This document shows positions 46,922 to 54,556 of a stretch of DNA of 64,000 nt, one piece after another; position 1 is the stretch's first letter, and each line of letters opens with the position of its first letter. The stretch comes from Chloroflexota bacterium. GTDB lineage: Bacteria; Chloroflexota; Dehalococcoidia; Lucifugimonadales; UBA3495. The stretch is taken from the NCBI GenBank assembly GCA_026710825.1, contig JAPOQH010000121.1, positions 100,465 through 164,464 of the forward strand. The letters are read 5' to 3'. Position numbers and translations under genes: made by a program. Under the pieces are notes generated by a model that saw only the letters and a list, made by a program, of their open reading frames with translations, did not search any database and had not been told where the DNA came from.

Positions 46922-47201
46922 TGGCGGGCGGCGCCGGAGTGCGTGCTCGCGTTGTTCTTCGGAGATCGAAAGTACTGCCGACCTCTGCAGACAGAGTCGG
47001 CGGCGCGCTCCATAATCATTATGATGCTGGTGTTGGTACTAATGATGGCGGGCATCAATGAGGCGTCAACGACCTGTCGACCGTCTGGGTCGCGAGCGTC
47101 GCAGTATGGATTCATCACTGCCTTCGGGTTGGATGCAGGGAACTCTTGCGGCTAATCTGTTGCGTCAACGACAAGGCCGTCTTTTGGCGGCTACGTTACT
47201 C

Positions 47202-47222
47202 TAGGGTCTGTTGACAAATTCC
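47202..47222 (+). repeat. Direct repeat copy R2
   Basis: CTAGGGTCTGTTGACAAATT plus C. It differs from R3 and R4 at two positions only. It lies 280 bp after the lipoprotein stop and 208 bp before the GIY-YIG-like gene. Confidence 0.7.
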
Positions 47223-47286
47223 CATCATCAGCAGTGGTCGGCGGCGGCCATTCTGATTACAATGCACGAAAACTTAATACGCAAAA

Positions 47287-47306
47287 CCCGCTGCGCAAAC
47301 AGCGGG
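47287..47306 (-). terminator. Hairpin with T-run on the minus strand
   Basis: CCCGCTG and CAGCGGG with loop CGCAAA; plus-strand AAAA directly before it becomes TTTT after the stem on the minus strand. It is 65 bp from repeat R2, the same layout (terminator then repeat) seen at R3, R6 and R7, but no minus-strand gene is supported upstream of it. Confidence 0.5.
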
Positions 47307-47429
47307 CAAGCGCGGAACCCTCGTCTTGAACAGGCCGGGCTCCAATATCCGGACGGGCAGATCATACCAGCCCATCCGGGACATTGGCAAACAGACCTCC
47401 GACGACGGTTTCGCGTCGGAGGTATTTTC

Positions 47430-47720
47430 ATGTCTGAGCGCGACACATACCGCTACCGCTATCCAGACGGATATGCGGGGATCACCGGCAACCCCTCGCG
47501 ACGCGCAGGAGAACACAGAAGGGCGGGACGACGCGGAACTATGATGGTCGTCGGTCCTCGCGTTACGCGCAAGAGCGCACTGGCGGCGTTTGCCAAACGG
47601 CAGACTGACCCGCGTTCGGCAACACAGGAGGTCGTGAAAATCAAATGGTGGAAAGTGAACGACGGCGGCGTCCGAATATCAACCTCGCGTTTATCGGCAT
47701 CCGACTTGGGGATGTATTGA
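47430..47720 (+). CDS. Small GIY-YIG-like nuclease domain protein
   Basis: 96 residues from the ATG at 47430 (GGAGG seven to eight bases upstream). YRYRYPDG...YAGITGNPSRRAGEHRR resembles the short GIY-YIG core, with the two Tyr strands and the helix with RR; the later VTRKSALAAFAKR fits the next helix. The final 25 residues run through the start of the next gene (76-base overlap), so the C-terminus may be frame-altered. Function as a nuclease is inference. Confidence 0.55.
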   Translation: MSERDTYRYRYPDGYAGITGNPSRRAGEHRRAGRRGTMMVVGPRVTRKSALAAFAKRQTDPRSATQEVVKIKWWKVNDGGVRISTSRLSASDLGMY

Positions 47721-47926
47721 CGCTGATCGACAGGCCGGAGGAAACCTGCGTTGTGGTGGAATTGGAATCACGACTGGTCTTCCATAAAGGGGAGGTCAAG
47801 TCGCTGAGTGCGGCCTGCAACGATGCTTACGGTGTTCAATACAACGACCCGTCGGCGGCGTGGGCGTACGACGGGGAAACGCTGAACACACGCCGGCAAC
47901 GGTTTGAGGACTACCACGTTATGTAG
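47645..47926 (+). CDS. RAMA-like domain protein (restriction-associated)
   Basis: 93 residues. The part GDVLTLIDRPEETCVVVE, VFHKGEVKSLSAACNDAYG, AAWAYDGETL resembles the RAMA domain (two beta strands, a SLSAA helix, then a Trp strand) linked with restriction and modification enzymes. It overlaps the GIY-YIG-like gene by 76 bases in another frame. The pair may be one functional unit or a once-fused protein. A strong terminator follows. Confidence 0.5.
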   Translation: MVESERRRRPNINLAFIGIRLGDVLTLIDRPEETCVVVELESRLVFHKGEVKSLSAACNDAYGVQYNDPSAAWAYDGETLNTRRQRFEDYHVM

Positions 47927-47975
47927 GCCACAGAAGACTACCTGTGGATGCGGTGTATGCGACACCACCCAAACC

Positions 47976-48010
47976 AAGACCCCGCAGGAACCCATCCTGC
48001 GGGGTCTTTT
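47976..48010 (+). terminator. Strong hairpin terminator
   Basis: AAGACCCCGCAGGA and TCCTGCGGGGTCTT, a perfect 14-bp stem with loop ACCCA, ending in TTTT. It closes the GIY-YIG/RAMA-like pair, and the AAG side can also serve the minus strand. Confidence 0.88.
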
Positions 48011-48055
48011 CTGGTCGCGGCCGTGTGCGTATTCCCCGCCCGCGTCCAAGGGCTA

Positions 48056-48340
48056 CTACGACTCTTTCGTCGGGTCCAACTTACCCACATCCCAGATCGG
48101 GTCATTGGTGGCTAACTTCACCAAACCAATAGCAACCTGGCAATCGCCCTTCAGCTCATATCCACGGGACGATTCGGCAATCACCTCGTCCCGAGCAGTC
48201 ACCAGCCGCCAATGATAAAGGCCATCCGGGTGCAGGAATATCTCAAAACGCGTGGGGAATGCGCCCCTTGGCGACCAAGGTCGTCGGGGCAAGAAACGCC
48301 TGCCAAAGAAACGCCTGCGGATGCCCGGCACGAAGGTCAT
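48056..48340 (-). CDS. DUF1508 (YegP-like) protein
   Basis: 94 residues from MTFVPGIRRRFFG. The region FEIFLHPDGLYHWRLVTARDEVIAESSRGYELKGDCQVAIGLVK fits the DUF1508/YegP repeat pattern, here present once rather than twice. Function unknown. The start is uncertain; a GTG at 48,364 would overlap the upstream gene's stop. Same strand as and 20 bp after the gene at 48,361. Confidence 0.65.
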   Translation of the reverse strand: MTFVPGIRRRFFGRRFLPRRPWSPRGAFPTRFEIFLHPDGLYHWRLVTARDEVIAESSRGYELKGDCQVAIGLVKLATNDPIWDVGKLDPTKES

Positions 48341-48360
48341 ATCTTCCCGCTGCTCTGGCT

Positions 48361-48672
48361 TCACGGTATCTCATACTCAGCGTAGAGACAGCTGTAGGCC
48401 CAGCGCGACCCGGTGGAAAACGCGTTGAAGCAATACATCAGTTGGTAATCACCATACGCAGGATTATCGATGGTTCTCTCGGCGGTGCAAGTTTTCGATA
48501 CAAAGCAGGTCTTGCTGGCCGTTCGGATATGAACCCACTCGTCGTCAGTATCCTTTTTGTCCAGGTAGGCATCAATCATGATGTACAGCATGGTACTTGA
48601 GGTGCAATCGCCGGCCATGAGCCCGCGGTCGTACAGATCGGCGATCTTGATGCGCACGTCGAGCGCCTCCAT
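48361..48672 (-). CDS. Hypothetical protein, 103 residues
   Basis: The ATG at 48670-48672 is set by AGGAGG eight bases upstream. The first half is helical (MEALDVRIKIADLYDRGLMAGD, TMLYIMIDAYLDK). The second half has scattered cysteines (KTCFVSKTCTAE, YCFNAF, YSCLYAE). No family recognised. It is followed on the same strand by the DUF1508 gene. Confidence 0.6.
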   Translation of the reverse strand: MEALDVRIKIADLYDRGLMAGDCTSSTMLYIMIDAYLDKKDTDDEWVHIRTASKTCFVSKTCTAERTIDNPAYGDYQLMYCFNAFSTGSRWAYSCLYAEYEIP

Positions 48673-48823
48673 GGTCCATACCTCCTTGCCGTGATTAGTG
48701 AAATCATAGCAAGGAGCAGCGCGCAATCAAAGTGCCGAGATCGACTCGGATATACTGTGATCATTCGTTTGCCGTTTAAACGCACAATGAGGATGACCAC
48801 GATGCCGATAGTACCGTTGCCGC

Positions 48824-48844
48824 CTAGGGCGTGTTGACAAATTC
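48824..48844 (+). repeat. Direct repeat copy R3
   Basis: CTAGGGCGTGTTGACAAATT plus C, identical over 21 bases to R4. The sequence beyond (GAGCACGATTGTACCGGG) is echoed after R1 and partly after R6 and R7. It lies beyond the hairpin that follows the minus-strand gene at 48,942. Confidence 0.8.
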
Positions 48845-48889
48845 GTTTGAGCACGATTGTACCGGGTAGAACGAGGGATTGCGCTCTCT

Positions 48890-48916
48890 GGCCCCGTAGG
48901 GACGACCTACGGGGCC
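48890..48916. terminator. Hairpin downstream of the three-helix membrane gene
   Basis: GGCCCCGTAGG and CCTACGGGGCC, a perfect 11-bp stem with loop GACGA. No long T-run. It is 26 bp past the stop of the minus-strand gene at 48,942 and 46 bp from repeat R3. Confidence 0.6.
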
Positions 48917-48941
48917 AAGACATACACTGAACCGCGAATCC

Positions 48942-49280
48942 TTATAGCTCGTCTGCACTGGTGCGTTTTTTGCCGGCCCAGCCCATTAAGAGCAAGGCGA
49001 TCCAGATGCCAAGTCCGATGATCGCCACCGTGCCCAGGAGCAACGCGCCCCAACCCGCCCCCTTGTACACCAGCCAGTCATTCCAGCACCACCAATACAG
49101 TCCGAGCGAGATTACGGTGAGCAACGCCATTCCGATACCCGTTCCCAGAACACGGAAGACGCGCACGCGATCGCTGGAAAATATCCACAGCAGGGCGGCC
49201 CCAATGATGACGACGAGCGGGATGCCGACAAATATCAGAATGGCGAGGAATATGGCGGACGTGTCTATGCTGATGAGCAT
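48942..49280 (-). CDS. Three-helix membrane protein, paralogue of the gene at 43,816
   Basis: 112 residues from the ATG at 49278-49280, with GGAG nine bases upstream; this start matches that of its paralogue. LLWIFSSDRVRVFRVLGTGIGMALLTVISL and AIIGLGIWIALLLMGWAGKK align with the other copy. Helices near 9-30, 44-66 and 74-95. Function unknown. It lies between repeats R3 and R4, alone. Confidence 0.75.
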   Translation of the reverse strand: MLISIDTSAIFLAILIFVGIPLVVIIGAALLWIFSSDRVRVFRVLGTGIGMALLTVISLGLYWWCWNDWLVYKGAGWGALLLGTVAIIGLGIWIALLLMGWAGKKRTSADEL

Positions 49281-49355
49281 GGGTGATGGCTCCGTGTAGC
49301 CAAGCGGCTTGGTGTTCAGGTCTGTCATAATCAAAGCAGACTCGTCGTCAGATTG

Positions 49356-49376
49356 CTAGGGCGTGTTGACAAATTC
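49356..49376 (+). repeat. Direct repeat copy R4
   Basis: CTAGGGCGTGTTGACAAATT plus C, identical to R3 512 bases away. Read on the minus strand it supplies the last codons and TAG stop of a small frame (ending EFVNTP). Confidence 0.8.
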
Positions 49377-49595
49377 TTTTCTGCCGACCGACCTACACGG
49401 CCCAACAGATAACGGCGACCGGCAAGTCGCACAAGTATGCAACCCTGGCGACGGGTAGCGGGACATAAGATCGACGAACACCAACGCAGTTGTCGATAGG
49501 GCCAGGATGCCCGTATCAAAGTTTGTGCCGGCGCCTCCCTCCACAATCGCCACCGCCAACAGTCCGGCCATGCTGGTGAACGCCAGCAGAACCAT
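49356..49595 (-). CDS. Possible small membrane peptide ending inside repeat R4
   Basis: About 79 residues from an ATG at 49,593-49,595 with no clear ribosome binding site. The first 45 residues are hydrophobic (MVLLAFTSMAGLLAVAIVEGG, ILALSTTALVFVDLM). The frame is the same as that of the gene at 49,659-50,096, separated from it only by that gene's TAG and a stop-free linker (GDEWDWRRQLFY). It may be a decayed or readthrough extension rather than a gene of its own. Confidence 0.35.
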   Translation of the reverse strand: MVLLAFTSMAGLLAVAIVEGGAGTNFDTGILALSTTALVFVDLMSRYPSPGLHTCATCRSPLSVGPCRSVGRKEFVNTP

Positions 49596-49658
49596 GTAAA
49601 ACAACTGTCGTCGCCAGTCCCATTCGTCCCCCGATGACGCCGTCCCTCGGTCCGCGCC

Positions 49659-50096
49659 CTATCGTCTCCGGCGTGTCAGGCAAATGATGGTGGCGGCAAT
49701 GCCCCACAGTGCCCACAACCAGAATATCGCGCCGCCTGCCACCATGAGCGGCAATGGAACGGACAGAACCAGCAGACACGCGTTCAAGGCGAATGTTGTG
49801 CCCCACACGATGAAGAATGTCTTGACATCGAACCACGGGCTGGGCGGGTTCGACCCATCCCATTCCTGAACCGTGGTCTGACCTGTTACGACCGCCGACC
49901 CAAATGCGTGCACCCGACTGGCGACCCACCAACTGCCAGCAAACACCCCGACACCAAAGACGCCCACCGCCAAAGCCGCAGGGAGCGGTAGGTCGCCGTT
50001 GATCCCCCTGTAAATGGCCTGTTGCACAGCAGTGCATCCTGCACCCCACATGGCAACCGCCAAGGCGGTGTATCGAACCATCATCAATGTGTTCAT
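49659..50096 (-). CDS. Integral membrane protein, 145 residues
   Basis: From the ATG at 50094-50096 (GAGG ten bases upstream). Four hydrophobic segments: near 8-28, 38-60, 92-115 and 118-138. The loop between segments 2 and 3 contains TTVQEWDGSNPPSPWFDVKTFF. It ends LTRRRR then TAG. No family recognised. Confidence 0.6.
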   Translation of the reverse strand: MNTLMMVRYTALAVAMWGAGCTAVQQAIYRGINGDLPLPAALAVGVFGVGVFAGSWWVASRVHAFGSAVVTGQTTVQEWDGSNPPSPWFDVKTFFIVWGTTFALNACLLVLSVPLPLMVAGGAIFWLWALWGIAATIICLTRRRR

Positions 50097-50730
50097 GTCG
50101 TCGTTTCCTCGCGTATTGTCGGCCTCCCATAAAGGTTGACGCCCGCCCGGGAGTAGTCCACGGACGAGCGTCATGTCGGAGGGGCACGCTGGGCAACCGA
50201 TGTCGGCGGGATACTGGCCTGCGACGGAACGCGCAAGGCCGGCGGCGGTTGCGGTTCCGGCTTCAACAATGGCAGAATGCACACGTTGCACCCCCGCGCG
50301 GGTGTATGGTCGCCGGGTCAGATGGTAGTGCCCCGGCGACTTTGCTTATTGCAGGGGGGCGACAAGCTGCGCTGCTACGTCGTCAACGCGGGAAGCCCCT
50401 CTTGCGTTTTGGATGGGCGCTTTGGCACAGACGCTGGCATCCCGATGGCAGAAGCCCTCGCAAGAGGGACCATGAGGTCCCATCACGTTGAGGACTCCTG
50501 TTTTTGACCGGGCTGTTTGCCCGCGTCTGTGCCGTGCCAAATATACCACACAGCCCATTCGCTTGAACGAACGCCTGGGGATCACATCCCGCATCAGGAA
50601 GGATTGCCGCGCCGTGGTTGCCGGCAGGAACGGAATTCCGATATAATTCCGCCAGAAGACGAGAAAAATCATCGCCGCCCAAGTTTGCACCTTGAGCGAC
50701 GACTGAAACCAACAGGAAAGGACGTTCCTG
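50097..50730. other. Gene-free flank upstream of the transposase
   Basis: No frame here has a supported start or motif. It probably includes the left end of the insertion sequence and a scrap of interrupted DNA, but I could not find a terminal inverted repeat matching the right side. A TATAAT-containing stretch near 50,643 could be the transposase promoter. Confidence 0.4.
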
Positions 50731-52026
50731 ATGGCTTTGGGCGAGTTTACATACCGCCCCGGACGCGGGCAATACCTTGACGCTGAAAATGTCGGCCTCT
50801 TGGGTCACGTATTGGCATTCGGGGACGACGACGCCCTGTTAGAGCGGTTGCAAGCGTATCGTCATACCGGCAGGCCCGGATACCCCGTAAGCACCATGTG
50901 GCGGGCTTTCCAGATCAAATACCTGCTGGGCATTCGCTTCAACCGCGACCTGATAGCCCAACTCCAGACTTCCCCCGCGTTGCGGTCCGTGTGCGGGTTC
51001 GGAGATGTCATCCCCCATGAGAGTGCTTTCTCGCGGTTCTTTGCGCGGCTGGCGAATCATCAGCAGGAGATCGAATCCATCCAAACCCGTCTGGTGGAGT
51101 GGATTGCCGACGAAATCGAACGTCAGAAAAAGGCGGGAACCATCCGCGACGACTCGCCGCCTCTGGGCGAAGTCACCGCAATTGACAGCACTGACCTTCC
51201 ATCCCACGCGAGTATCCGTCGGAAACCCCACACCGACCCGTCAGCCAGATGGGGGCATCGCACCCCCAAGTTCAGTCTCAGCGCCAACGAGTTGTTCCTC
51301 GGCTACAAACTGCATTCCGTGGTCGATGTCAACTACGGAGTGCCGCTGGTGGACTTCATGCTACCCGCCAATGAGAGCGATTCCCCACAACTGCCGAAAC
51401 TGGTTGAACTTCTGAAGGACACCTATCCATGGATGGAACCGCGATGCGTGGTGGCCGACCGTGGATACGACGCCACGTCCAACTATGTCTTCCTGGAGAA
51501 CCAGAAACTGTTCAGCGTAATCCTGCGCCGCAACACGGATCGCGACGGCGACATCTATACACTCGACGGGCGACCGAGGTGCGTGGGTGGCGAACCGATG
51601 CAGTTCGTCCATACTGATCCTCATCACGGGCACCTTTTCCGATGCAACCCCGACGGCTGTGAACTAAAGGGCAAATCGCCCTGGCTCGGCCCGTCATGCG
51701 TGTCCGAACACCATGAGGTTCCGGCCGGCGATCCCGAACTGCTGCGCAAAGTGGGGCGACTACCTCGCGCCAGCGAGTTCTGGGGGTGGATTTACCGGCG
51801 ACGCCAGTCCATCGAGCGATTGTTCAACAGCCTGAAGCACTCCCGTCTGCTAACAACTCACCGGTATCTCCGCCGCCGGAAAGTTCGACTGCACGCGTCG
51901 CTCTCGGTGCTAACTAGCCTGATGACCATGTTGGGGCGTTTGACCACCGGGGATTATGCACGGATGAGATGGATGCGACTGACCATGTCTACGGTCGCAC
52001 AGATGCCGACGATGCGCGCCGCCTGA
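50731..52026 (+). CDS. IS4/IS5-type (DUF772 plus DDE) transposase
   Basis: 431 residues. The N-terminal DUF772-like domain (GRPGYPVSTMWRAFQIKYLLGIRFNRDL) is followed by the DDE catalytic domain: Asp in AIDSTDLP, Asp in VVADRGYD, and YRRRQSIERLFNSLK fitting Y-(2)-R-(3)-E-(6)-K. It appears intact. AGGAAAGGAC precedes the ATG. Terminal repeats and target duplication were not resolved; repeat copy R5 lies 25 bp after the stop. Confidence 0.9.
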   Translation: MALGEFTYRPGRGQYLDAENVGLLGHVLAFGDDDALLERLQAYRHTGRPGYPVSTMWRAFQIKYLLGIRFNRDLIAQLQTSPALRSVCGFGDVIPHESAFSRFFARLANHQQEIESIQTRLVEWIADEIERQKKAGTIRDDSPPLGEVTAIDSTDLPSHASIRRKPHTDPSARWGHRTPKFSLSANELFLGYKLHSVVDVNYGVPLVDFMLPANESDSPQLPKLVELLKDTYPWMEPRCVVADRGYDATSNYVFLENQKLFSVILRRNTDRDGDIYTLDGRPRCVGGEPMQFVHTDPHHGHLFRCNPDGCELKGKSPWLGPSCVSEHHEVPAGDPELLRKVGRLPRASEFWGWIYRRRQSIERLFNSLKHSRLLTTHRYLRRRKVRLHASLSVLTSLMTMLGRLTTGDYARMRWMRLTMSTVAQMPTMRAA

Positions 52027-52050
52027 CGATCTGCGCCAGAGTACGTTCCG

Positions 52051-52069
52051 CTAGGGCCTGTTAACATTC
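52051..52069 (+). repeat. Direct repeat copy R5
   Basis: CTAGGGCCTGTTAACATTC. With R6 it shares ACATTC in place of ACAAATTC. It lies between the transposase stop and the 3' end of the first Cas2-like gene, 25 bp from each. Confidence 0.65.
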
Positions 52070-52093
52070 AATACTCGCCCTGTGCAGGGGTAG

Positions 52094-52360
52094 TCAAGTG
52101 TTGGCGAGGAGGCGATCAGAGGCCTCGTTGGGCAGCCCATACCAGGCTGCTGTGCCCAAGATGCCTACAAGAATCTTGTCGTTTCTGTCTATCGCTGCCA
52201 TCAGGTGATCCCGTATCTGCACGGCGGACTGCGTCGTCATCACACTCCATGAAGACTCCGTGATTTGTGCCCACGATCCATATGACTTGATGCGCTTGTT
52301 CAGCTCATCATAGTTGCGGCCGGGTGCCTTCAGATCGTAGGTGATGATACACCTGGTCAT
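52094..52360 (-). CDS. Solitary Cas2-like (SinR-type ferredoxin-fold) protein, copy 1
   Basis: 88 residues. MTRCIITYDLKAPGRNYDEL is the Cas2-like beta1 (with Asp) and helix; SWAQITESSWSVMTT the second strand pair; DKILVGILGTAAWYGLP the last strand. It belongs to the Cas2-fold proteins found without CRISPR genes. No Cas1 or array is near. It is about 60% identical by eye to the protein at 58,403, and the sequence after both genes is also alike. AAGGGG precedes the ATG. Confidence 0.75.
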   Translation of the reverse strand: MTRCIITYDLKAPGRNYDELNKRIKSYGSWAQITESSWSVMTTQSAVQIRDHLMAAIDRNDKILVGILGTAAWYGLPNEASDRLLANT

Positions 52361-52609
52361 AGCTGGACCCCTTGCCGTTCCGTACCCTCAGCCGGCGCCT
52401 TGTTTTATGCGGCAGGGGGTGTCTTCCGGCCTACCCATTCGCCAACCGTTTGAGCATCTCTATGAGTGAGCGCCCCGGGTTGGACGGCAGACCCGGTCGA
52501 GCACCACCCAGCATGATGGACTTGCGCCCTTTGGCCGGGCGCAACAGCGGTAAGCGCCCTCCTCTGCGACCGAACTTCATCCCTTTACGCGTTATCGACT
52601 GCCCCCGGG

Positions 52610-52915
52610 TCAGCCGTTGCACACGGTGCGGTAGTTTTGGAGCAGGTCTTGCTCCTCCGCCCGGCGCGCCTGCTCGTTCCCGTTGTGGGTATGGTAATGG
52701 ATTTCATTCAAGCCATTTTGCCGAGCGCACGGTATCTTATCGTGGGCAGAAAGCCGCGCAACGAAGTTTTGGGTTTCCCCTATGTACAGGGGATACCACG
52801 TGTTGCCTTCGAGTCGGATAAAAATGTAATTTCCGCCACCCTGCGGGATATTTTCCGTTGCGCTCTGTACTGTGTATTCGTAGGTTTGCCCGGATTTCCC
52901 TCTCCAAGTTGCCAT
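52610..52915 (-). CDS. GIY-YIG domain protein
   Basis: 101 residues. NYIFIRLEGNTWYPLYIGETQNFVARLSAH has the GIY-like (NYIF) and YIG strands and the following Arg helix; the Glu region is EQARRAEEQDLLQNYRT. GGAG lies six bases before the ATG. Such stand-alone nucleases occur in mobile elements. It is separated from the Cas2-like gene by about 250 bases that hold no clear gene. Confidence 0.7.
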   Translation of the reverse strand: MATWRGKSGQTYEYTVQSATENIPQGGGNYIFIRLEGNTWYPLYIGETQNFVARLSAHDKIPCARQNGLNEIHYHTHNGNEQARRAEEQDLLQNYRTVCNG

Positions 52916-52949
52916 TAAGCTCTCCGTTGGGCATACGCCCTTTGTCGTA

Positions 52950-53237
52950 TCAATTCGGATGATTTGTAGGGCTGGGAAATTCTATGACTACCTCGCCCGC
53001 GAGATCAGGGTGGGTGCACACGATCCGCCGAATCCGTATGTTCTGGGTATCAGCATCAAGAGGCAGCGGTGCATTTGGTCCATCAGTCGCCAAAAGCAAC
53101 TGCACCCCTTTTGCAGCCGCGGCAACGGGAAGTAAGAATAGTTGATCCGCGTATTGTTCCTCATCTAATTCGAGATATTGAGGTGCCGGACGATTCTGCT
53201 CCAAACCGGTCTGCTGATAAATCTTCACTCGTAACAT
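52950..53237 (-). CDS. Hypothetical protein, 95 residues
   Basis: AGAGG lies eight bases before the ATG. Short, soluble and beta-rich: MLRVKIYQQTGLE, ELDEEQYADQLFLLPVAAAAKG, VQLLLATDGPNA, EVVIEFPSP. No family recognised. Same strand as the GIY-YIG gene (34 bp gap), so possibly one transcript. Confidence 0.55.
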   Translation of the reverse strand: MLRVKIYQQTGLEQNRPAPQYLELDEEQYADQLFLLPVAAAAKGVQLLLATDGPNAPLPLDADTQNIRIRRIVCTHPDLAGEVVIEFPSPTNHPN

Positions 53238-53338
53238 CAGGTCATCCTCTTGAATCCAACCCCAGGGTTGGTAGTCATGCTATACGAGAACTGAACGGAA
53301 GATCGTACCGCTCCCAAGTTTGTGGTACGACTAACGCG

Positions 53339-53782
53339 TCAACCAGAGGAAGCAAATCCTGAATTCAATTGGTTGATGGCCCAATTGTAGGCGGAATCAT
53401 CTTCCAAAAACCCGTGCGGCAGGTTGGTGAGTTGTTCGATCTCATCCGTCTTGAACGGGAGGGCGGCGGCAATTTGTTGCCGGTCGATGATGGAGTTCTC
53501 TATGATCATTTCGAACATTCGCCGCAGTAACCTTGGTTCCTCAACTGGGTCATCATCATAGGGTTCTGCTGAGTTCCAGCCGCGTCTGCCATACAAGACA
53601 TAGAGACGCCGGGCCTCCTCGCGGTCAACGATGCTCAAGTCTTGGGCGCGATGGATCATCATCTTGATAGACGTTTGCCATTTACGTTTCAACATGCGGA
53701 ATACTTCAAGAGTCGGAGAGTTGATGTCAGGAGCAAAGGTGGTTGCGCAGTATGAAAATGGCGTTGCGAATGGATGAGTCAT
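53339..53782 (-). pseudogene. C-terminal remnant of an XRE/ImmA-type protease
   Basis: 147 residues. PTLEVFRMLKRKWQTSIKMMIHRAQDLSIVDREEARRLYVLYGRRGW matches the helical C-terminal part of ImmA/IrrE-type proteases. The upstream HExxH zinc motif and the HTH are missing. The first 25 residues look unrelated. It is probably a truncated gene, though a stand-alone use of the helical domain is possible. Confidence 0.55.
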
Positions 53783-53799
53783 ATATCTAGCGGACTTAG

Positions 53800-54204
53800 T
53801 TACAACCCTTTGGTTATTGGGTAAACACCGCCGCCGCCTTGCAACTTGTCCTCGGTTGGTGTTTCCTCAATGTGAGTGAATATACCGGCCGTGACAACCA
53901 AGAAGACCAATACCACCAGCGCTATTGTCAATCCTCGCAGTAACCCGGACATGATCGATTTCCCGACCACGCTGTTATCGGCAAGAACAGCCATCCCCGA
54001 CCAGATGCAGCCCACGTAAAGACCCCCGGCGAAGAGGACGCCGAGGATGACTACTGCGGCAGGAATGCTGTAGGCTCCCTCGCTGCCCACCTCCAAGACG
54101 GGGAAGCGCAGGAAAACGAACAATCCGGCCATGATGGCGGTCGCCAATGTCATGATGGACACGCATATCGCGTCATGGTGTCGGCTATGGGCGTCGTCTT
54201 CCAT
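53800..54204 (-). CDS. Three-helix membrane protein in the Panacea locus
   Basis: 134 residues. Helices near 14-34, 46-68 and 88-108 (TIALVVLVFLVVTAGIFTHI). The N-terminus is His/Asp-rich (MEDDAHSRHHDAIC). It overlaps the 3' end of the upstream membrane protein gene by 20 bases, so the two are translationally linked. No family recognised. Confidence 0.6.
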   Translation of the reverse strand: MEDDAHSRHHDAICVSIMTLATAIMAGLFVFLRFPVLEVGSEGAYSIPAAVVILGVLFAGGLYVGCIWSGMAVLADNSVVGKSIMSGLLRGLTIALVVLVFLVVTAGIFTHIEETPTEDKLQGGGGVYPITKGL

Positions 54205-54556
54205 TCGCCTTCAGCACGGTCCACCATTTGGGACGAGGCCGGCCACTCATGGCGAACACCACGACGGAGGGCACGAACACCGCTATGACGAGACCACCTA
54301 CCAAGATAACCCAGGCACGGGTGGCCCACCAGAAACCTAACGCCAGGTAGACGCCGATAGATACCCCCACGACAAAGTAACCGACACGACTGACCAGGGA
54401 GAGACCAGCTCGGCTCCAGTGAGAGCGCGCATTACGGGCATCGTCGTAATCTGCCTCCTTGCTCGAAGGCAGGTGGCGTTCATCGAAACTGGGAGGCATC
54501 GAACTGGGCAGTTTTTCGACCTTAATTGGATGCCTCATGTCATGTTGGTCAGCCAT
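54185..54556 (-). CDS. Two-helix membrane protein, candidate toxin partner of the Panacea protein
   Basis: 123 residues. A hydrophilic N-terminal half of about 58 residues is followed by two helices (VGYFVVGVSIGVYLALGFWW and WVILVGGLVIAVFVPSVVVFAM) and a basic tail (KANGRRRP). Its start overlaps the stop of the Panacea gene by eight bases. Membrane-active toxins are one known partner type of Panacea antitoxins, so the placement is suggestive; toxicity itself is inference. Confidence 0.6.
   Translation of the reverse strand: MADQHDMRHPIKVEKLPSSMPPSFDERHLPSSKEADYDDARNARSHWSRAGLSLVSRVGYFVVGVSIGVYLALGFWWATRAWVILVGGLVIAVFVPSVVVFAMSGRPRPKWWTVLKANGRRRP

Larger units (their letters stand above)
46922..47429. 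other. Intergenic stretch holding repeat copy R2 and a hairpin
   Basis: No supported gene. It contains repeat R2 at 47,202 and the hairpin at 47,287, whose T-run faces the minus strand although no minus-strand gene is visible here. The GIY-YIG-like gene starts at 47,430. Confidence 0.5.

Noticed and set aside
50383..50808. 141-codon minus-strand frame across the transposase start
   Set aside because: Overlaps the transposase start antisense, no motif, no ribosome binding site.
50400..52069. Assigning repeats R4 and R5 as the two ends of the insertion sequence
   Set aside because: They are in direct, not inverted, orientation and R4 is 1.4 kb before the transposase with another gene between. 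The true ends were not found.
52431..52622. 63-codon minus-strand frame downstream of the GIY-YIG gene
   Set aside because: Starts inside the GIY-YIG gene, no good ribosome binding site for its internal ATG, low-complexity basic sequence.
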